A DNA stretch of 64,000 bases, taken from Ehretia macrophylla (taxonomy: Eukaryota; Streptophyta; Magnoliopsida; Boraginales; Ehretiaceae). The notes beneath the pieces are model-generated. The model searched no databases, was not told the origin of the DNA, and saw only the letters and a program-made list of their open reading frames with translations. Of the stretch, positions 21,869 through 33,598 are shown piece after piece (within the stretch, counting starts at the first letter, position 1; each line of letters starts with the position of its first letter). The DNA lies in the NCBI GenBank assembly GCA_037974665.1, contig CM075768.1, forward strand, positions 4,428,501 through 4,492,500. The letters are read 5' to 3'. The translations under genes were made by a program, and so were the position numbers.

Positions 21869-23568
21869 ATGGGGCCTCGCCGTCGTGCTGATAATCCGAA
21901 TGTTGGTGGAGAACCCGAGGGGGTTCATGGGCAAGAAGCTGAGGTGGCCGAAAATGCACCGCAGGTTCAAGAACCGAGCACTGCACAGATCTTGGCCACG
22001 ATGGCCACAGCTATGAACACTATCGCCCAGTTTGTTACACAACAGGGGCAGCCAGGGATCGTTGGAGGTAATCAGGCTGCGAGAGCCGGAGGTAGTGGTC
22101 CTACCGGAGGGAATCTGTATGATCGGTTTATACATCATGGGGCCTATACTTTCTTTGGGGAGCCGGACGATATGAAAGCTGAGATGTGGCTAAGGAAGTT
22201 TGAGAGAGTGGTTGCAATACTCGAGTGCCATGATGACAGGAAGATTACTTATGCTACTTTCTTTCTCGAGAGTGATGCTGAAGATTGGTGGAATACCATC
22301 AGTGAGAAATGGGGAGCTGAGGGAGGTCATCATTCGTGGGCCGACTTTGTCCGAGAATTTCGAGACAAGTATATATCGGTAGTTGCCCGCGAGAGGCGAC
22401 AAACTGAGTTCATAAACTTGAAGCAGGGAAGTATGACGGTAGATCAATACGAGGCTACTTTTACCCGGCTTTCCCGTTATGCACCAGCTTTAATTCAGCC
22501 GGAGGACATGAAGATCCAGAGGTTCATCCTGGGTTTGAGGAAGGATATTATGCTGAATTTGTCTTCAAATGATTTTCCTAACTATGCTGCAGTAATCCGA
22601 GCCGCCTCGAGATATGAGAAACGGAAGGCCGATGTGTTAGCCGAGACCAGTCAATCGAGTAAACAGTTTCAGTCTCAGAGTCAAGGGTACCAGGGGCAGG
22701 CTGTATCAGTTGGGCAGAGTTCACAGCCGAGGCAGACTCAGAGTTACACAGGGCCTACTCAGACTCAGGCACGACCAGTTCAGAGTCAGACTCAGAGTCA
22801 GTTTCGTCCAGCAGTTTCCCGTTCGCAGCAGGGTAGTTCAGCTACCTCTACTTACAGAGCTCCTTCGGGAGGCACTGTTGCAAGACGTCACCAGCAGTGC
22901 AGCTTCTGTCAGCGCCAGGGCCACACTGAGGATGTTTGTTGGAAGAAACATAACAAGTGTACAGGTTGCGGTAGTGATCAGCACAGGGTTAAAGACTGTC
23001 AGAAATTTAAGAACCCTAGGGGTCAGACATCAGCTCAGAACTCTCAGACCAGGGCACCAGCTGCAGCACCACCACCACGAGGTCAGGCCCGTGTATTTGC
23101 TTTGGATGCTGAGGAGCTTCCGGACACTACTGCTGTGGTAGAAGGTATTTTTCTTCTTAATGATCAGTCAGTTAAGGTTTTAATTGATTCCGGGGCTTCG
23201 CATTCTTTTATTACTCCTACTTGTGCACAAAATGATAAATTGAAACATGATAAATTGTTGCATGAGATTGTGGTTTATACTCCTATGGGTCCGAAGTTCG
23301 TTACTAGATCTATTTGCAGAGCATGTAGCATATTTATTGAGGGTCGTGTTTTTCCTGCTGATTTGATTATCCTACCCTTCAATGACTTTGAAATTATATT
23401 GGGGATGGACTGGTTAAGTAAATATTATGTCCAGCTTGATTGTAGAAAAAAGATTGTGTATCTAGAAATGCCTGACCAGCCCGTACTTAAAATAGTTGGT
23501 AGTAGAAAATCTACGGGAACTCCTATTATTTCTTCTATTAGGGCATCTAAATTATTGAGCAAGGGTTG
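21869..23568 (+). pseudogene. A gag-pol, first part: Gag and protease
   Basis: Begins at ATG 21869 (MGPRRRADN), the same start as in B. The order is a Gag core at residues ~95-235, a Gln/Ser-rich linker, two CCHC zinc knuckles (C-X2-C-X4-H-X4-C) and an aspartic protease with the DSGASHSFI motif and the ILGMDWL flap strand. The frame is open until B inserts in codon C of SKGC; it then reads 12 codons into the B LTR and stops at 23605. Translation resumes in the same frame after 33593, so the original gene was one gag-pol frame. Gag would form particles and bind RNA; protease would cleave the polyprotein. Confidence 0.93.
23564..23568. repeat. TSD of element B, left copy
   Basis: GGTTG, repeated at 33594-33598. 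Confidence 0.93.
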
Positions 23569-26059
23569 TGTCACGCCCCGACCCAACCCCCATGCTAAAG
23601 GTTAAGTCCGGACCCGACACACGGACAGAGTCTCCCCTGTACCGTGGACATTCTAAAAACCTGTAAATGCTAAAACAAGGTCCCAATAACACATGCAAGC
23701 TTTTCTTAATTAAACAATAAAGCTATGAGGCCATCCGAGCCTTATAGTACACAATATCTCCAAAACACACAAGCATGCGAGAACTAGTTGACAGCATAGT
23801 TTAATAATCATAACATTCTAGGAAATCAATAAAACAACTTAAGGGATGAAGCATTCTACATCAACTATCCACTCCCAAGCATGCAAGGAAATAAGGCAAG
23901 AATAAAAGTTATTACAGTTTGTAGACTTTCAAAGTCACAACCCAACCATCTAATCTTCGACTTATACAACAAGCATATACAAAGCCCTTGGGCTACAAAA
24001 TAGTACATAAAGTAATCAGATGAGTCTTCCACATAGCAACAAAATCATTAACCACCTCAAGTTATCAGACACAGCAACTAAGGTAAAGGCTCGATCTGAA
24101 CTTCTTCTTCCTCAACTAAATCAACAAGCTGGGGATCACCCTCAGCGTCTCCTGAAACAGATATCGAGGTATGAGCAACCACTGTTGCCCAGTGAGGGAT
24201 ATAGTCCCGGGGCGTGCAATGCAACAGATAATACAATTACACAACAATAACACTTTAACAATTTAAGAATCAATGATACTTAAATAACCACACAATTAAA
24301 AGGATACATTTCAACAATCCCCTATACACCCATCTTCACTGGTCTTCAATCACGATCCACGAACCACGAGCACGATCACGATAAGCCGGCATAACCCCAA
24401 TCACTCCAGTGGGTGTACTCCGGATGTACCCCGAATCCTACGACCCAACATCCCCTGGCAATCTCCGGACCAGGCGAATGAGGGAATAGGGCACGGAGTT
24501 TGAATATCCACCGGCAAGCCCTCTGCCGCCCAGCCGATATTCAACACATCCGCCCCGACACTATGGTTGCGCAACCACTATGCAATGCACTTAACGATGG
24601 CAAGTTAATAGCAATAATATAAGCGTTAACACATATGAGGATCAACAACGTAGGTTGACCTCGAGGCAATTAGCATAGAAGCAATTATATAAGCTAATAA
24701 GCAGTTTTACAAAGGGACATTTACAAAATAACCATAGAAGTATGCCAAAAGCTCCAAATCAACTTAATATCACATATAAACACTCAAGAAGTCATGCCGT
24801 GGGTTTAGAAATGTGAGACAACCGAAATTGTACTTAAACCCCTTTGTTTTTCGAACTATTTCTCTTCTAAACCAAAGTTAATGATTTCATTTTCAAAGGA
24901 AACTCTCCCAACCTTCTAACTAACCCCCAAGGTACCCTCTCAACCCTTGAACTCGATCAAATGCCCGTGTTTACCCCGAAAGCCCCAATTTCCCTCTTTT
25001 GGCTATAAACCACACCTACATTGTCCGGGCTTCAAACAAGGGATATCAAGGCATCTATAGCACCTAGGTAGCCTAAGGATACTAGAATTGAAGCCCGAAT
25101 CCACCCGGATTCGCATTAACACCAAAAGCCCCAACTTAAAGTCGGCTATTTTCCATTTTTAAGCAATTTAAGGGCAATGCAAGTACACGGGGCTATTAGG
25201 CTATCTTCACTAACACCTAAGGCATCTATTAGAAGCATTAAATCAAGCTAATTCGAGCAATTACGCAAAACCCTAGAAAAAACGTCACTATTCACCCTAA
25301 AAATTAAACTAACGATTCTAACCGTTTAAAAAGGGAAACAAGGGCTCAAATGTGTTCTCTAGCATTCATATAGATGGTATATTAGCATAGATAACAATTA
25401 CAATGGCATTTGATCACATTTTCAACAAATCAAGAAATTGACAACTATTTAGAAATGCAAAAACAAGCTATGAAATCCCTCACCACTACGCGTAGGAACA
25501 CCTAGGAGGCTTGAAGACACCCTAATCCACTTGCTCAAGGCTTGGCTTGGCTTGAATTGAAGAGTTGAAGATGGAAAAATGCTCCCAAAGGCAAATAGGG
25601 GCTGTCGGGTTTTTGGGGCTGCTGTTCAGCTTTCTATTTTTTTTTTTTTTTTTGCATTTTATGAGCTTAAATGTTAATATAAAGGGGTTAAGTTGAGGTG
25701 GGGTCCTTTGGGTGTTTAAGTGATCTAATAAAATGTGCGTAGTAAGCTTAGAAACGAGCCTAAGGTGGTAAAATATAAGCTAGCTAATTAATTACCTAAG
25801 TTAGTTACGTAACACTATTCATTCAATTACTAAAGTCATTTTCTAAACGAGCCTTCCTAACGCCTTAAGTTCAAATGCACATTTTTCCCACTACTTTTAC
25901 AATTAATATGATTTAATAAAAATGCTAATTAACTAATAGAAAGTAGTTTAAAAACGGAGTGAATAGTAGTCACAAAGTCAGTTAATAAGGCATAGAAGTA
26001 AATGCTCAAACAAGGGATGCAACAGTAATTAAATGCATGGCTAAAACCCGGGCGTCACA
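23569..26059 (-). repeat. 3' LTR of element B
   Basis: Plus-strand ends TGTCACGCCCC and GGGCGTCACA. It contains the TATA-like box at 24685-24692, the split-gene frame at 24078-24451 and a T run near 25640. Confidence 0.94.
24078..24451 (-). other. Putative split LTR gene, B 3' LTR copy
   Basis: On the minus strand ATG 24451 begins seven codons (LGRRIR motif) plus one base to 24430, then a GT donor. The acceptor CAG precedes exon 2 at 24151-24078 (74 nt, TAG stop) in matching phase. The exon 2 peptide begins DAEGDPQLVDL and ends EEVQIEPLP, as in A. Confidence 0.42.
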
Positions 26060-29000
26060 TCCTCTCCCCCTTAAACTAATTGCGTCCACGCAATTCTTAC
26101 ATGATTCGGCGAATAACTCTGGATACCGATCCCGCATCTGATCTTCCCTTTCCCACGTCGCATCCTCTACTCCGTGATGATCCCACAGAACTTTAACCAT
26201 CGGAATGCTTTTAGTCCTCAACTCCTGAACTCTCTGATCAACAATTCGAAGAGGTTTCTCGGTGTAGGTCAAAGTTTCACTGATCTCTAGCGGTTCCGGC
26301 TCAAGTATGTGAGAGGGATCTGGCTGATACTTCCGAAGCATGGAAACATGGAATACGTCATGAATTCTGCCCAGACTGGGAGGTAAAGCTAGACGGTAAG
26401 CCAAATCACCAACAGTTTCAGTTATCTCAAATGGTCCCACATATCGAGGACTGAGTTTACCTCCTTTACCATGCCGAATCAAACCCTTGCGAGGAGAAAT
26501 TTTCAGAAATACTCGATCCCCTACAGTAAATTTCAGATCACGACGGCGTCTATCTGCATAACTCTTTTGCCGGCTCTGTGCTGTAAGCATTCTTTTTCTG
26601 ATAAGCTGCACCTGATCAATCATTTTGTTCATTTCAGGTAAGAGAGTAGGGTCGATAGTCTTCATCTCACCAACATCATCCCAGTAGAGAGGAGACCGAC
26701 ATTTACGCCCATACAGTGCCTCATAAGGTGCCATACCAATAGTAGCTTGATAACTATTGTTGTAGGCGAACTCTGCTAGTGGCAAATATTTCTCCCAACT
26801 TTTACCGAAGTCCAAAATGCAAGCCCGTAACATATCCTCAAGGATCAAGATAGTTCTCTCGGATTGACCATCTGTCTGGGGATGATAAGCTGTACTGAAA
26901 TTCAAAGTCGTGCCCAAAGCTTTCTGAATCTTCTGCCAAAACTGAGATGTGAATCTGGGATCTCTATCCGACACGATACTCTTTGGAATTCCATGTAGTC
27001 GGACAACATTCTCAATATACAACTCCACCAGTTTATCAAGAGAATCAGACTTCTTTTTAGCAATAAAATGAGAAGTCTTGGTCAATCTATCCACAATAAC
27101 CCAGACTGAGTCGTTACCCCTCGAAGACCTCGGTAAATCGGATACGAAGTCCATAGTAATATGATCCCATTTCCAAACAGGAATAGCCAAAGGCTGCAAC
27201 AACCCTGCAGGTCTCTGATGTTCTGCTTTAACTTTCTGACAAGTAAGACATCGGGCAACATAGTCAGCAATTTCTCTCTTCATATTATTCCACCAGAAGT
27301 TCTGCTTCAAATCTTTATACATTTTCGTACTGCCTGGATGGATAGTATATCTGGAACTGTGTGCCTCAGCAAGAATATCCTTCTTCAGAGTTGGATCATT
27401 CGGAATACAGATTCTACCTTTGAATTTAAGAATACCATCGTCGTGCAGTTTGAAATCCGACTCTCCCCCTTTAGAATTCTCTAAGACTTTCAACAATTGA
27501 AGATCAGCCTGTTGAGCTTCTCGAATCCTGGATAACAACAGAGATTGAATCTGCAAACTTGCAAATTGAATACCAGAATTTGAAGTACTAGGCTTCCATA
27601 AGCACAATTCTTCCATGAATTCCCAATTCTTGATAATCAAGCTGGCAACAGTAGCCTTTCGGCTCAAAGCATCAGCAACAATATTGGCCTTACCTGGAAG
27701 ATAGTTAATAGTGCAGTTATAGTCCTCAAGTAATTCCAGCCAACGCCTCTGCCTCATGTTCAACTCTTTCTGGGAAAACGGATATTTCAAGCTCTTATGA
27801 TCTGTAAAGATTTCAAATTTGTTGCCCCAGAGATAATGACGCCATTTCTTTAATGCTAGAATGATAGCTGCAAGCTCAAGATCATGAGTCGGATAGTTGA
27901 GTTCATAAGGCTTTAGTTTCCTGGAAGCATAAGCAATAACCCTGCCATTCTGCATCAATACACAACCCAGACCTTCCTTCGAAGCATCACTATAGATCAT
28001 CAAATTATCATAACCCTCAGGTAAAGCAAGAATAGGAGCTGTAGTCAATCTCTTCTTCAATTCCTGGAAGCTGGCCTCACATTTATCATTCCAGTCAAAT
28101 ACTGTTTTCTTCTGAGTAAGCTGAGTTAAAGGCCCTGCAATCTTAGAGAAATCCTTTACAAACCTCCGATAATACCCAGCTAAACCAAGGAAGCTACGAA
28201 TTTCCGTGACAGTTTCAGGTCGTTTCCAAGATAACACAACTTCAATCTTCGCTGGATCAACAGAAATACCATCCTGCGAGATAATATGGCCAAGAAAAGC
28301 AACTTGCTTAAGCCAGAATTCACATTTGCTAAACTTTACAAATAACCGATGCTCCTGAAGTGTCTGTAACACAATTCTGAGATGCTGTTCATGTTCCGCC
28401 TCAGATTTAGAATAAACAAGGATATCATCAATAAATATGACTACAAATTGATCCAGATAAGGACGGAATACCCTCTGCATTAAATCCATGAATGCGGCGG
28501 GAGCATTAGTAAGACCAAACGGCAAGACAACAAACTCATAATGGCCATATCGAGTTCTGAAGGCAGTTTTAGGAACATCATCTTTCTTAATCCTCAGCTG
28601 ATAATAACCCTGCCTCAGATCAAATTTAGAGAATACCCTGGCGCCTTGCAACTGATCAAACAACTCTTCGATTAAAGGCAAAGGATATTTATTTTTGATG
28701 GTTACCTGATTAAGACCCCGATAATCGATGCATAGGCGAAGAGATCCGTCTTTCTTTTTAACGAAGAGAACTGGCGCACCCCACGGTGAAGAACTCGGCT
28801 GAATGAATCCCTTCTCAAGCAAGCCCTGCAATTGAACTTTCAATTCCTGCAACTCAGGCGGAGCCATTCTGTACGGAGTCCTAGAGACAGGGGAAGTCCC
28901 CGGCAACAAATCAATCATGAACTCTATCTCTCTATCAGGCGGTAACCCAGGTAATTCCTCAGGAAAGACCCCCGGAAACTCTCTCACGATAGGTACATCA

Positions 29001-30754
29001 TTCAATTTCAATTGATCCCCAGGTTGATTAATCAAATAAGCAAGATAAGCCTCACAACCCTTGCTCAATAATTTAGATGCCCTAATAGAAGAAATAATAG
29101 GAGTTCCCGTAGATTTTCTACTACCAACTATTTTAAGTACAGGCTGGTCAGGCATCTCTAGATACACAATCTTCTTTCTACAATCAAGCTGGGCATAATA
29201 TTTACTTAACCAGTCCATCCCCAATATAATTTCAAAGTCATTGAAGGGTAGGATAATCAAATCAGCAGGAAAAACACGACCTTCAATAAATATACTACAT
29301 GCTCTGCAAATAGACCTAGTAACAAACTTCGGACCCATAGGAGTATAGACCACAATCTCATGCAACAGTTTATCATGTTTCAATTTAGCATTTTGTGCAC
29401 AAGTAGGAGTAATAAAAGAATGCGAAGCCCCGGAATCAATTAAAACCTTAACTGATTGATCATTAAGAAGAAAAATACCTTCTACCACAACGGTAGTGTC
29501 CGGAAGCTCCTCGGCATCCAAAGCAAATACACGGGCCTGGCCTCGTGGTGGTGGTGCTGTAGCTGGGGCCCTGGTCTGAGAGTTCTGAGCTGATGTCTGA
29601 CCCCTAGGGTTCTTAAATTTCTGACAGTCTTTAACCCTGTGCTGATCACTGCCGCAACCTGTACACTTGTTATGTTTCTTCCAACAAACATCCTCAGTGT
29701 GGCCCTGGCGCTGACAGAAGCTGCACTGCTGGTGACGTCTTGCAACAGTGCCTCCCGAAGGAGCTCTGTAAGTAGAGGTAGCTGAACTACCCTGCTGCGA
29801 ACGGGAAACTGCTGGACGGAACTGACTCTGAGTCTGACTCTGAACTGGTCGTGCCTGAGTCTGAGTAGGCCCTGTGTAACTCTGAGTCTGTCTCGGCTGC
29901 GAACTCTGCCCAACTGATACAGCCTGCCCCTGGTACCCTTGACTCTGAGACTGAAACCGTTTACTCGATTGACTGGTCTCGGCTAACACATCGGCCTTCC
30001 GTTTCTCATATCTCGAGGCAGCTCGGACTACTGCAGCATAGTTAGGAAAATCATTTGAAGACAAGTTCAGCATAATATCTCTCCTCAAACCCATGATGAA
30101 CCTCTGAATCTTCATGTCCTCCGGCTGAATTAAAGCTGGTGCATAACGGGAAAGCCGGGTAAAAGTAGCCTCGTATTGATCTACCGTCATACTTCCCTGC
30201 CTCAAGTTTATGAACTCAGTTTGTCGCCTCTCGCGGGCAACTACCGATATATACTTGTCTCGAAATTCTCGGACAAAGTCGGCCCACGAATGATGACCTC
30301 CCTCAGCTCCCCATTTCTCACTGATGGTATTCCACCAATCTTCAGCATCACCCTCGAGAAGGAAAGTAGCATAAGTAATCTTCCTGTCATCATGGCACTC
30401 CAGTATCGCTGCCACTCTCTCGAACTTCCTTAGCCACATCTCAGCTTTCATATCGTCCGGCTCCCCAAAGAAAGTATAAGCCCCATGATGTATAAACCGA
30501 TCATACAGATTCCCTCCGGTAGGACCACTACCTCCGGCTCTCGCAGCCTGATTACCTGCAACGACCCCTGGTTGACCCTGTTGTGTAACAAACTGGGCGA
30601 TAGTGTTCATGGCTGTGGCCATCGTGGCCAAGATCTGTGCAGTGCTCGGTTCTTGAACCTGCGGTGCATTTTCGGCTACCTCAGCTTCTTGCCCACGAAC
30701 CCCCTCGGGTTCTCCACCAACATTCGGATTATCAGCACGACGACGAGGCCCCAT
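26006..30754 (-). CDS. gag-pol: B Gag-Pol polyprotein with chromodomain
   Basis: 1582 codons from ATG 30754; three bases upstream a GTG is in frame, but A starts at the same ATG. Domains in order: Gag core ~95-235; CCHC knuckles at C344/C347/H352/C357 and C364/C367/H372/C377; aspartic protease DSG 440-442; reverse transcriptase ~600-840 with FIDD (D776, D777); RNase H D923, E960, D985, D1028; integrase zinc finger H1132, H1139, C1169, C1172 and catalytic D1202, D1263, E1299 (DD35E); GPF motif ~1440; chromodomain ~1497-1548, which in this family is thought to target marked heterochromatin. No key catalytic residue is missing. The frame crosses the PPT and ends 54 nt inside the 3' LTR. The product would package, copy and integrate element RNA. 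Confidence 0.97.
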   Translation of the reverse strand: MGPRRRADNPNVGGEPEGVRGQEAEVAENAPQVQEPSTAQILATMATAMNTIAQFVTQQGQPGVVAGNQAARAGGSGPTGGNLYDRFIHHGAYTFFGEPDDMKAEMWLRKFERVAAILECHDDRKITYATFLLEGDAEDWWNTISEKWGAEGGHHSWADFVREFRDKYISVVARERRQTEFINLRQGSMTVDQYEATFTRLSRYAPALIQPEDMKIQRFIMGLRRDIMLNLSSNDFPNYAAVVRAASRYEKRKADVLAETSQSSKRFQSQSQGYQGQAVSVGQSSQPRQTQSYTGPTQTQARPVQSQTQSQFRPAVSRSQQGSSATSTYRAPSGGTVARRHQQCSFCQRQGHTEDVCWKKHNKCTGCGSDQHRVKDCQKFKNPRGQTSAQNSQTRAPATAPPPRGQARVFALDAEELPDTTVVVEGIFLLNDQSVKVLIDSGASHSFITPTCAQNAKLKHDKLLHEIVVYTPMGPKFVTRSICRACSIFIEGRVFPADLIILPFNDFEIILGMDWLSKYYAQLDCRKKIVYLEMPDQPVLKIVGSRKSTGTPIISSIRASKLLSKGCEAYLAYLINQPGDQLKLNDVPIVREFPGVFPEELPGLPPDREIEFMIDLLPGTSPVSRTPYRMAPPELQELKVQLQGLLEKGFIQPSSSPWGAPVLFVKKKDGSLRLCIDYRGLNQVTIKNKYPLPLIEELFDQLQGARVFSKFDLRQGYYQLRIKKDDVPKTAFRTRYGHYEFVVLPFGLTNAPAAFMDLMQRVFRPYLDQFVVIFIDDILVYSKSEAEHEQHLRIVLQTLQEHRLFVKFSKCEFWLKQVAFLGHIISQDGISVDPAKIEVVLSWKRPETVTEIRSFLGLAGYYRRFVKDFSKIAGPLTQLTQKKTVFDWNDKCEASFQELKKRLTTAPILALPEGYDNLMIYSDASKEGLGCVLMQNGRVIAYASRKLKPYELNYPTHDLELAAIILALKKWRHYLWGNKFEIFTDHKSLKYPFSQKELNMRQRRWLELLEDYNCTINYLPGKANIVADALSRKATVASLIIKNWEFMEELCLWKPSTSNSGIQFASLQIQSLLLSRIREAQQADLQLLKVLENSKGGESDFKLHDDGILKFKGRICIPNDPTLKKDILAEAHSSRYTIHPGSTKMYKDLKQNFWWNNMKREIADYVARCLTCQKVKAEHQRPAGLLQPLAIPVWKWDHITMDFVSDLPRSSRGNDSVWVIVDRLTKTSHFIAKKKSDSLDKLVELYIENVVRLHGIPKSIVSDRDPRFTSQFWQKIQKALGTTLNFSTAYHPQTDGQSERTILILEDMLRACILDFGKSWEKYLPLAEFAYNNSYQATIGMAPYEALYGRKCRSPLYWDDVGEMKTIDPTLLPEMNKMIDQVQLIRKRMLTAQSRQKSYADRRRRDLKFTVGDRVFLKISPRKGLIRHGKGGKLSPRYVGPFEITETVGDLAYRLALPPSLGRIHDVFHVSMLRKYQPDPSHILEPEPLEISETLTYTEKPLRIVDQRVQELRTKSIPMVKVLWDHHGVEDATWEREDQMRDRYPELFAESCKNCVDAISLRGRGCDARVLAMHLITVASLV
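26060..26076 (-). other. Polypurine tract of B
   Basis: The minus strand reads TTTAAGGGGGAGAGGA abutting the 3' LTR. It is also translated as part of the gag-pol tail (SLRGRG). Confidence 0.88.
26078..26095. repeat. 18-nt inverted repeat next to PPT (B)
   Basis: Perfect 8-bp stem, AATTGCGT with ACGCAATT, in the codons for NCVDAI near the end of gag-pol. Confidence 0.82.
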
Positions 30755-31086
30755 CACGAATAGCTAGAATGCAAAGTGTTATGACAGGTATATATGTATA
30801 TATGCAATTTATAAGTAAACATATAAAGAAAAGTCCAATTAGATTCACATAAAGTCAAGTACATAGGAATTCAAATAAATATTCCACATTCTTGAAGTAA
30901 ACATAAATCACTAGATCATACTTGACATTCTAGACTCTTGATATTCTATTTCCATGCTAGCATGTTCATTCCTTATTCAAATTTCACTTAGGTCAATCAA
31001 AATCAAAGACTCATGTATTCACAAAGTCACATAACAAATCTCTACCCACAGACCGAGAAATTTAACCCGGCTTCATGCAATCTATA
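30755..31086 (-). other. B leader between primer site and gag
   Basis: About 330 bp of AT-rich leader similar to that of A, with a shorter AT-dinucleotide tract near 30790. No open frame of note. Confidence 0.7.
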
Positions 31087-31098
31087 GCTCTGATACCA
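31087..31098 (-). other. Primer-binding site of B (tRNA-iMet)
   Basis: The minus strand is an exact TGGTATCAGAGC, six bases inside the 5' LTR end. Confidence 0.9.
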
Positions 31099-31613
31099 CT
31101 TAAATGTCACGCCCCGACCCAACCCCCATGCTAAAGGTTAAGTCCGGACCCGACACACGGACAGAGTCTCCCCTGTACCGTGGACATTCTAAAAACCTGT
31201 AAATGCTAAAACAAGGTCCCAATAACACATGCAAGCTTTTCTTAATTAAACAATAAAGCTATGAGGCCATCCGAGCCTTATAGTACACAATATCTCCAAA
31301 ACACACAAGCATGCGAGAACTAGTTGACAGCATAGTTTAATAATCATAACATTCTAGGAAATCAATAAAACAACTTAAGGGATGAAGCATTCTACATCAA
31401 CTATCCACTCCCAAGCATGCAAGGAAATAAGGCAAGAATAAAAGTTATTACAGTTTGTAGACTTTCAAAGTCACAACCCAACCATCTAATCTTCGACTTA
31501 TACAACAAGCATATACAAAGCCCTTGGGCTACAAACTAGTACATAAAGTAATCAGATGAGTCTTCCACATAGCAACAAAATCATTAACCACCTCAAGTTA
31601 TCAGACACAGCAA

Positions 31614-31987
31614 CTAAGGTAAAGGCTCGATCTGAACTTCTTCTTCCTCAACTAAATCAACAAGCTGGGGATCACCCTCAGCGTCTCCTGAAACAGATAT
31701 CGAGGTATGAGCAACCACTGTTGCCCAGTGAGGGATATAGTCCCGGGGCGTGCAATGCAACAGATAATACAATTACACAACAATAACACTTTAACAATTT
31801 AAGAATCAATGATACTTAAATAACCACACAATTAAAAGGATACATTTCAACAATCCCCTATACACCAATCTTCACTGGTCTTCAATCACGATCCACGAAC
31901 CACGAGCACGATCACGATAAGCCGGCATAACCCCAATCACTCCAGTGGGTGTACTCCGGATGTACCCCGAATCCTACGACCCAACAT
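31614..31987 (-). other. Putative split LTR gene, B 5' LTR copy
   Basis: ATG 31987, exon 1 end and GT donor at 31966/31965, acceptor CAG before 31687 and TAG stop at 31614-31616. Exon lengths and phase match the other B copy and A. This copy lies downstream of the TATA-like box in the promoter LTR of an intact element, so it is the best place to look for a spliced RNA. Confidence 0.45.
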
Positions 31988-32220
31988 CCCCTGGCAATCT
32001 CCGGACCAGGCGAATGAGGGAATAGGGCACGGAGTTTGAATATCCACCGGCAAGCCCTCTGCCGCCCAGCCGATATTCAACACATCCGCCCCGACACTAT
32101 GGTTGCGCAACCACTATGCAATGCACTTCACGATGGCAAGTTAATAGCAATAATATAAGCGTTAACACATATGAGGATCAACAAAGTAGGTTGACCTCGA
32201 GGCAATTAGCATAGAAGCAA

Positions 32221-32228
32221 TTATATAA
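32221..32228 (-). promoter_or_regulatory. TATA-like box in B 5' LTR
   Basis: TTATATAA, self-complementary, conserved with A and D and followed on the minus strand by the shared CAACCTACTTTGTT block. Confidence 0.5.
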
Positions 32229-33593
32229 GCTAATAAGCAGTTTTACAAAGGGACATTTACAAAATAACCATAGAAGTATGCCAAAAGCTCCAAATCAACT
32301 TAATATCACATATAAACACTCAAGAAGTCATGCCGTGGGTTTAGAAATGTGAGACAACCGAAATTGCACTTAAACCCCTTTGTTTTTCGAACTAGTTCTC
32401 TTCTAAACCAAAGTTAATGATTTCATTTTCAAAGGAAACTCTCCCAACCTTCTAACTAACCCCCAAGGTACCCTCTCAACCCTTGAACTCGATCAAATGC
32501 CCGTGTTTACCCCGAAAGCCCCAATTTCCCTCTTTTGGCTATAAACCACACCTACATTGTCCGGGCTTCAAACAAGGGATATCAAGGCATCTATAGCACC
32601 TAGGTAGCCTAAGGATACTAGAATTGAAGCCCGAATCCACCCGGAATTTCATTAACACCAAAAGCCCCAACTTAAAGTCGGCTATTTTCCATTTTTAGGC
32701 AATTTTAAGGCAATGCAAGTACACGGGGCTATTAGGCTATCTTCACTAACACCTAAGGCATCTATTAGAAGCATTAAATCAAGCTAATTCGAGCAATTAC
32801 GCAAAACCCTAGAAAAAACGTCACTATTCACCCTAAAAATTAAACTAACGATTCTAACCGTTTAAAAAGCGAAACAACGGCTCAAATGTGTTCTCTAGCA
32901 TTCATATAGATGGTATATTAGCATAGATAACAATTACAATGGCATTTGATCACATTTTCAACAAATCAAGAAATTGACAACTATTTAGAAATGCAAAAAC
33001 AAGCTATGAAATCCCTCACCACTACGCGTAGGAACACCTAGGAGGCTTGAAGACACCCTAATCCACTTGCTCAAGGCTTGGCTTGGCTTGAATTGAAGAG
33101 TTGAAGATGGAAAAATGCTCCCAAAGGCAAAGAGGGGCTGTCGGGTTTTTGGGGCTGCTGTTCAGCTTTCTATTTTTTTTTTTTTTTGCATTTTATGAGC
33201 TTAAATGTTAATATAAAGGGGTTAAGTTGAGGTGGGGTCCTTTGGGTGTTTAAGTGATCTAATAAAATGTGCGTAGTAAGCTTAGAAACGAGCCTAAGGT
33301 GGTAAAATATAAGCTAGCTAATTAATTACCTAAGTTAGTTACGTAACACTATTCATTCAATTACTAAAGTCATTTTCTAAACGAGCCTTCCTAACGCCTT
33401 AAGTTCAAATGCACATTTTTCCCACTACTTTTACAATTAATATGATTTAATAAAAATGCTAATTAACTAATAGAAAGTAGTTTAAAAACGGAGTGAATAG
33501 TAGTCACAAAGTCAGTTAATAAGGCATAGAAGTAAATGCGCAAACAAGGGATGCAACAGTAATTAAATGCATGGCTAAAACCCGGGCGTCACA

Positions 33594-33598
33594 GGTTG
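33594..33598. repeat. TSD of element B, right copy
   Basis: GGTTG, identical to 23564-23568; these bases are also part of A pol. Confidence 0.93.

Larger units (their letters stand above)
23569..33593 (-). mobile_element. Element B: intact-looking Tekay-type gypsy
   Basis: 10025 bp on the minus strand with LTRs of 2491 bp (3', left) and 2489 bp (5', right), perfect TSD GGTTG, exact tRNA-iMet primer site, PPT and an unbroken gag-pol frame. I counted only about a dozen substitutions plus a poly-T length change between its LTRs, so the insertion should be recent. It is the same family as A and sits in A's pol region in the opposite orientation. By sequence alone it could be an active or recently active autonomous copy. 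Confidence 0.95.
31105..33593 (-). repeat. 5' LTR of element B
   Basis: 2489 bp, nearly identical to the left LTR. It has the TATA-like box at 32221-32228 and the split-gene frame at 31614-31987, and would be the promoter LTR of B. Confidence 0.94.

Noticed and set aside
22710-23141. 143-codon frame overlapping gag in A and again in B
   Set aside because: It is the +1 shadow of the Gln/Ser-rich linker and zinc-knuckle codons of Gag. It is present in both only because A and B are close relatives.
27161-27484. 107-codon antisense frame in B, and its twin at 35169-35492 in A
   Set aside because: Antisense of the integrase region; H and I do not keep it, and it has no domain.
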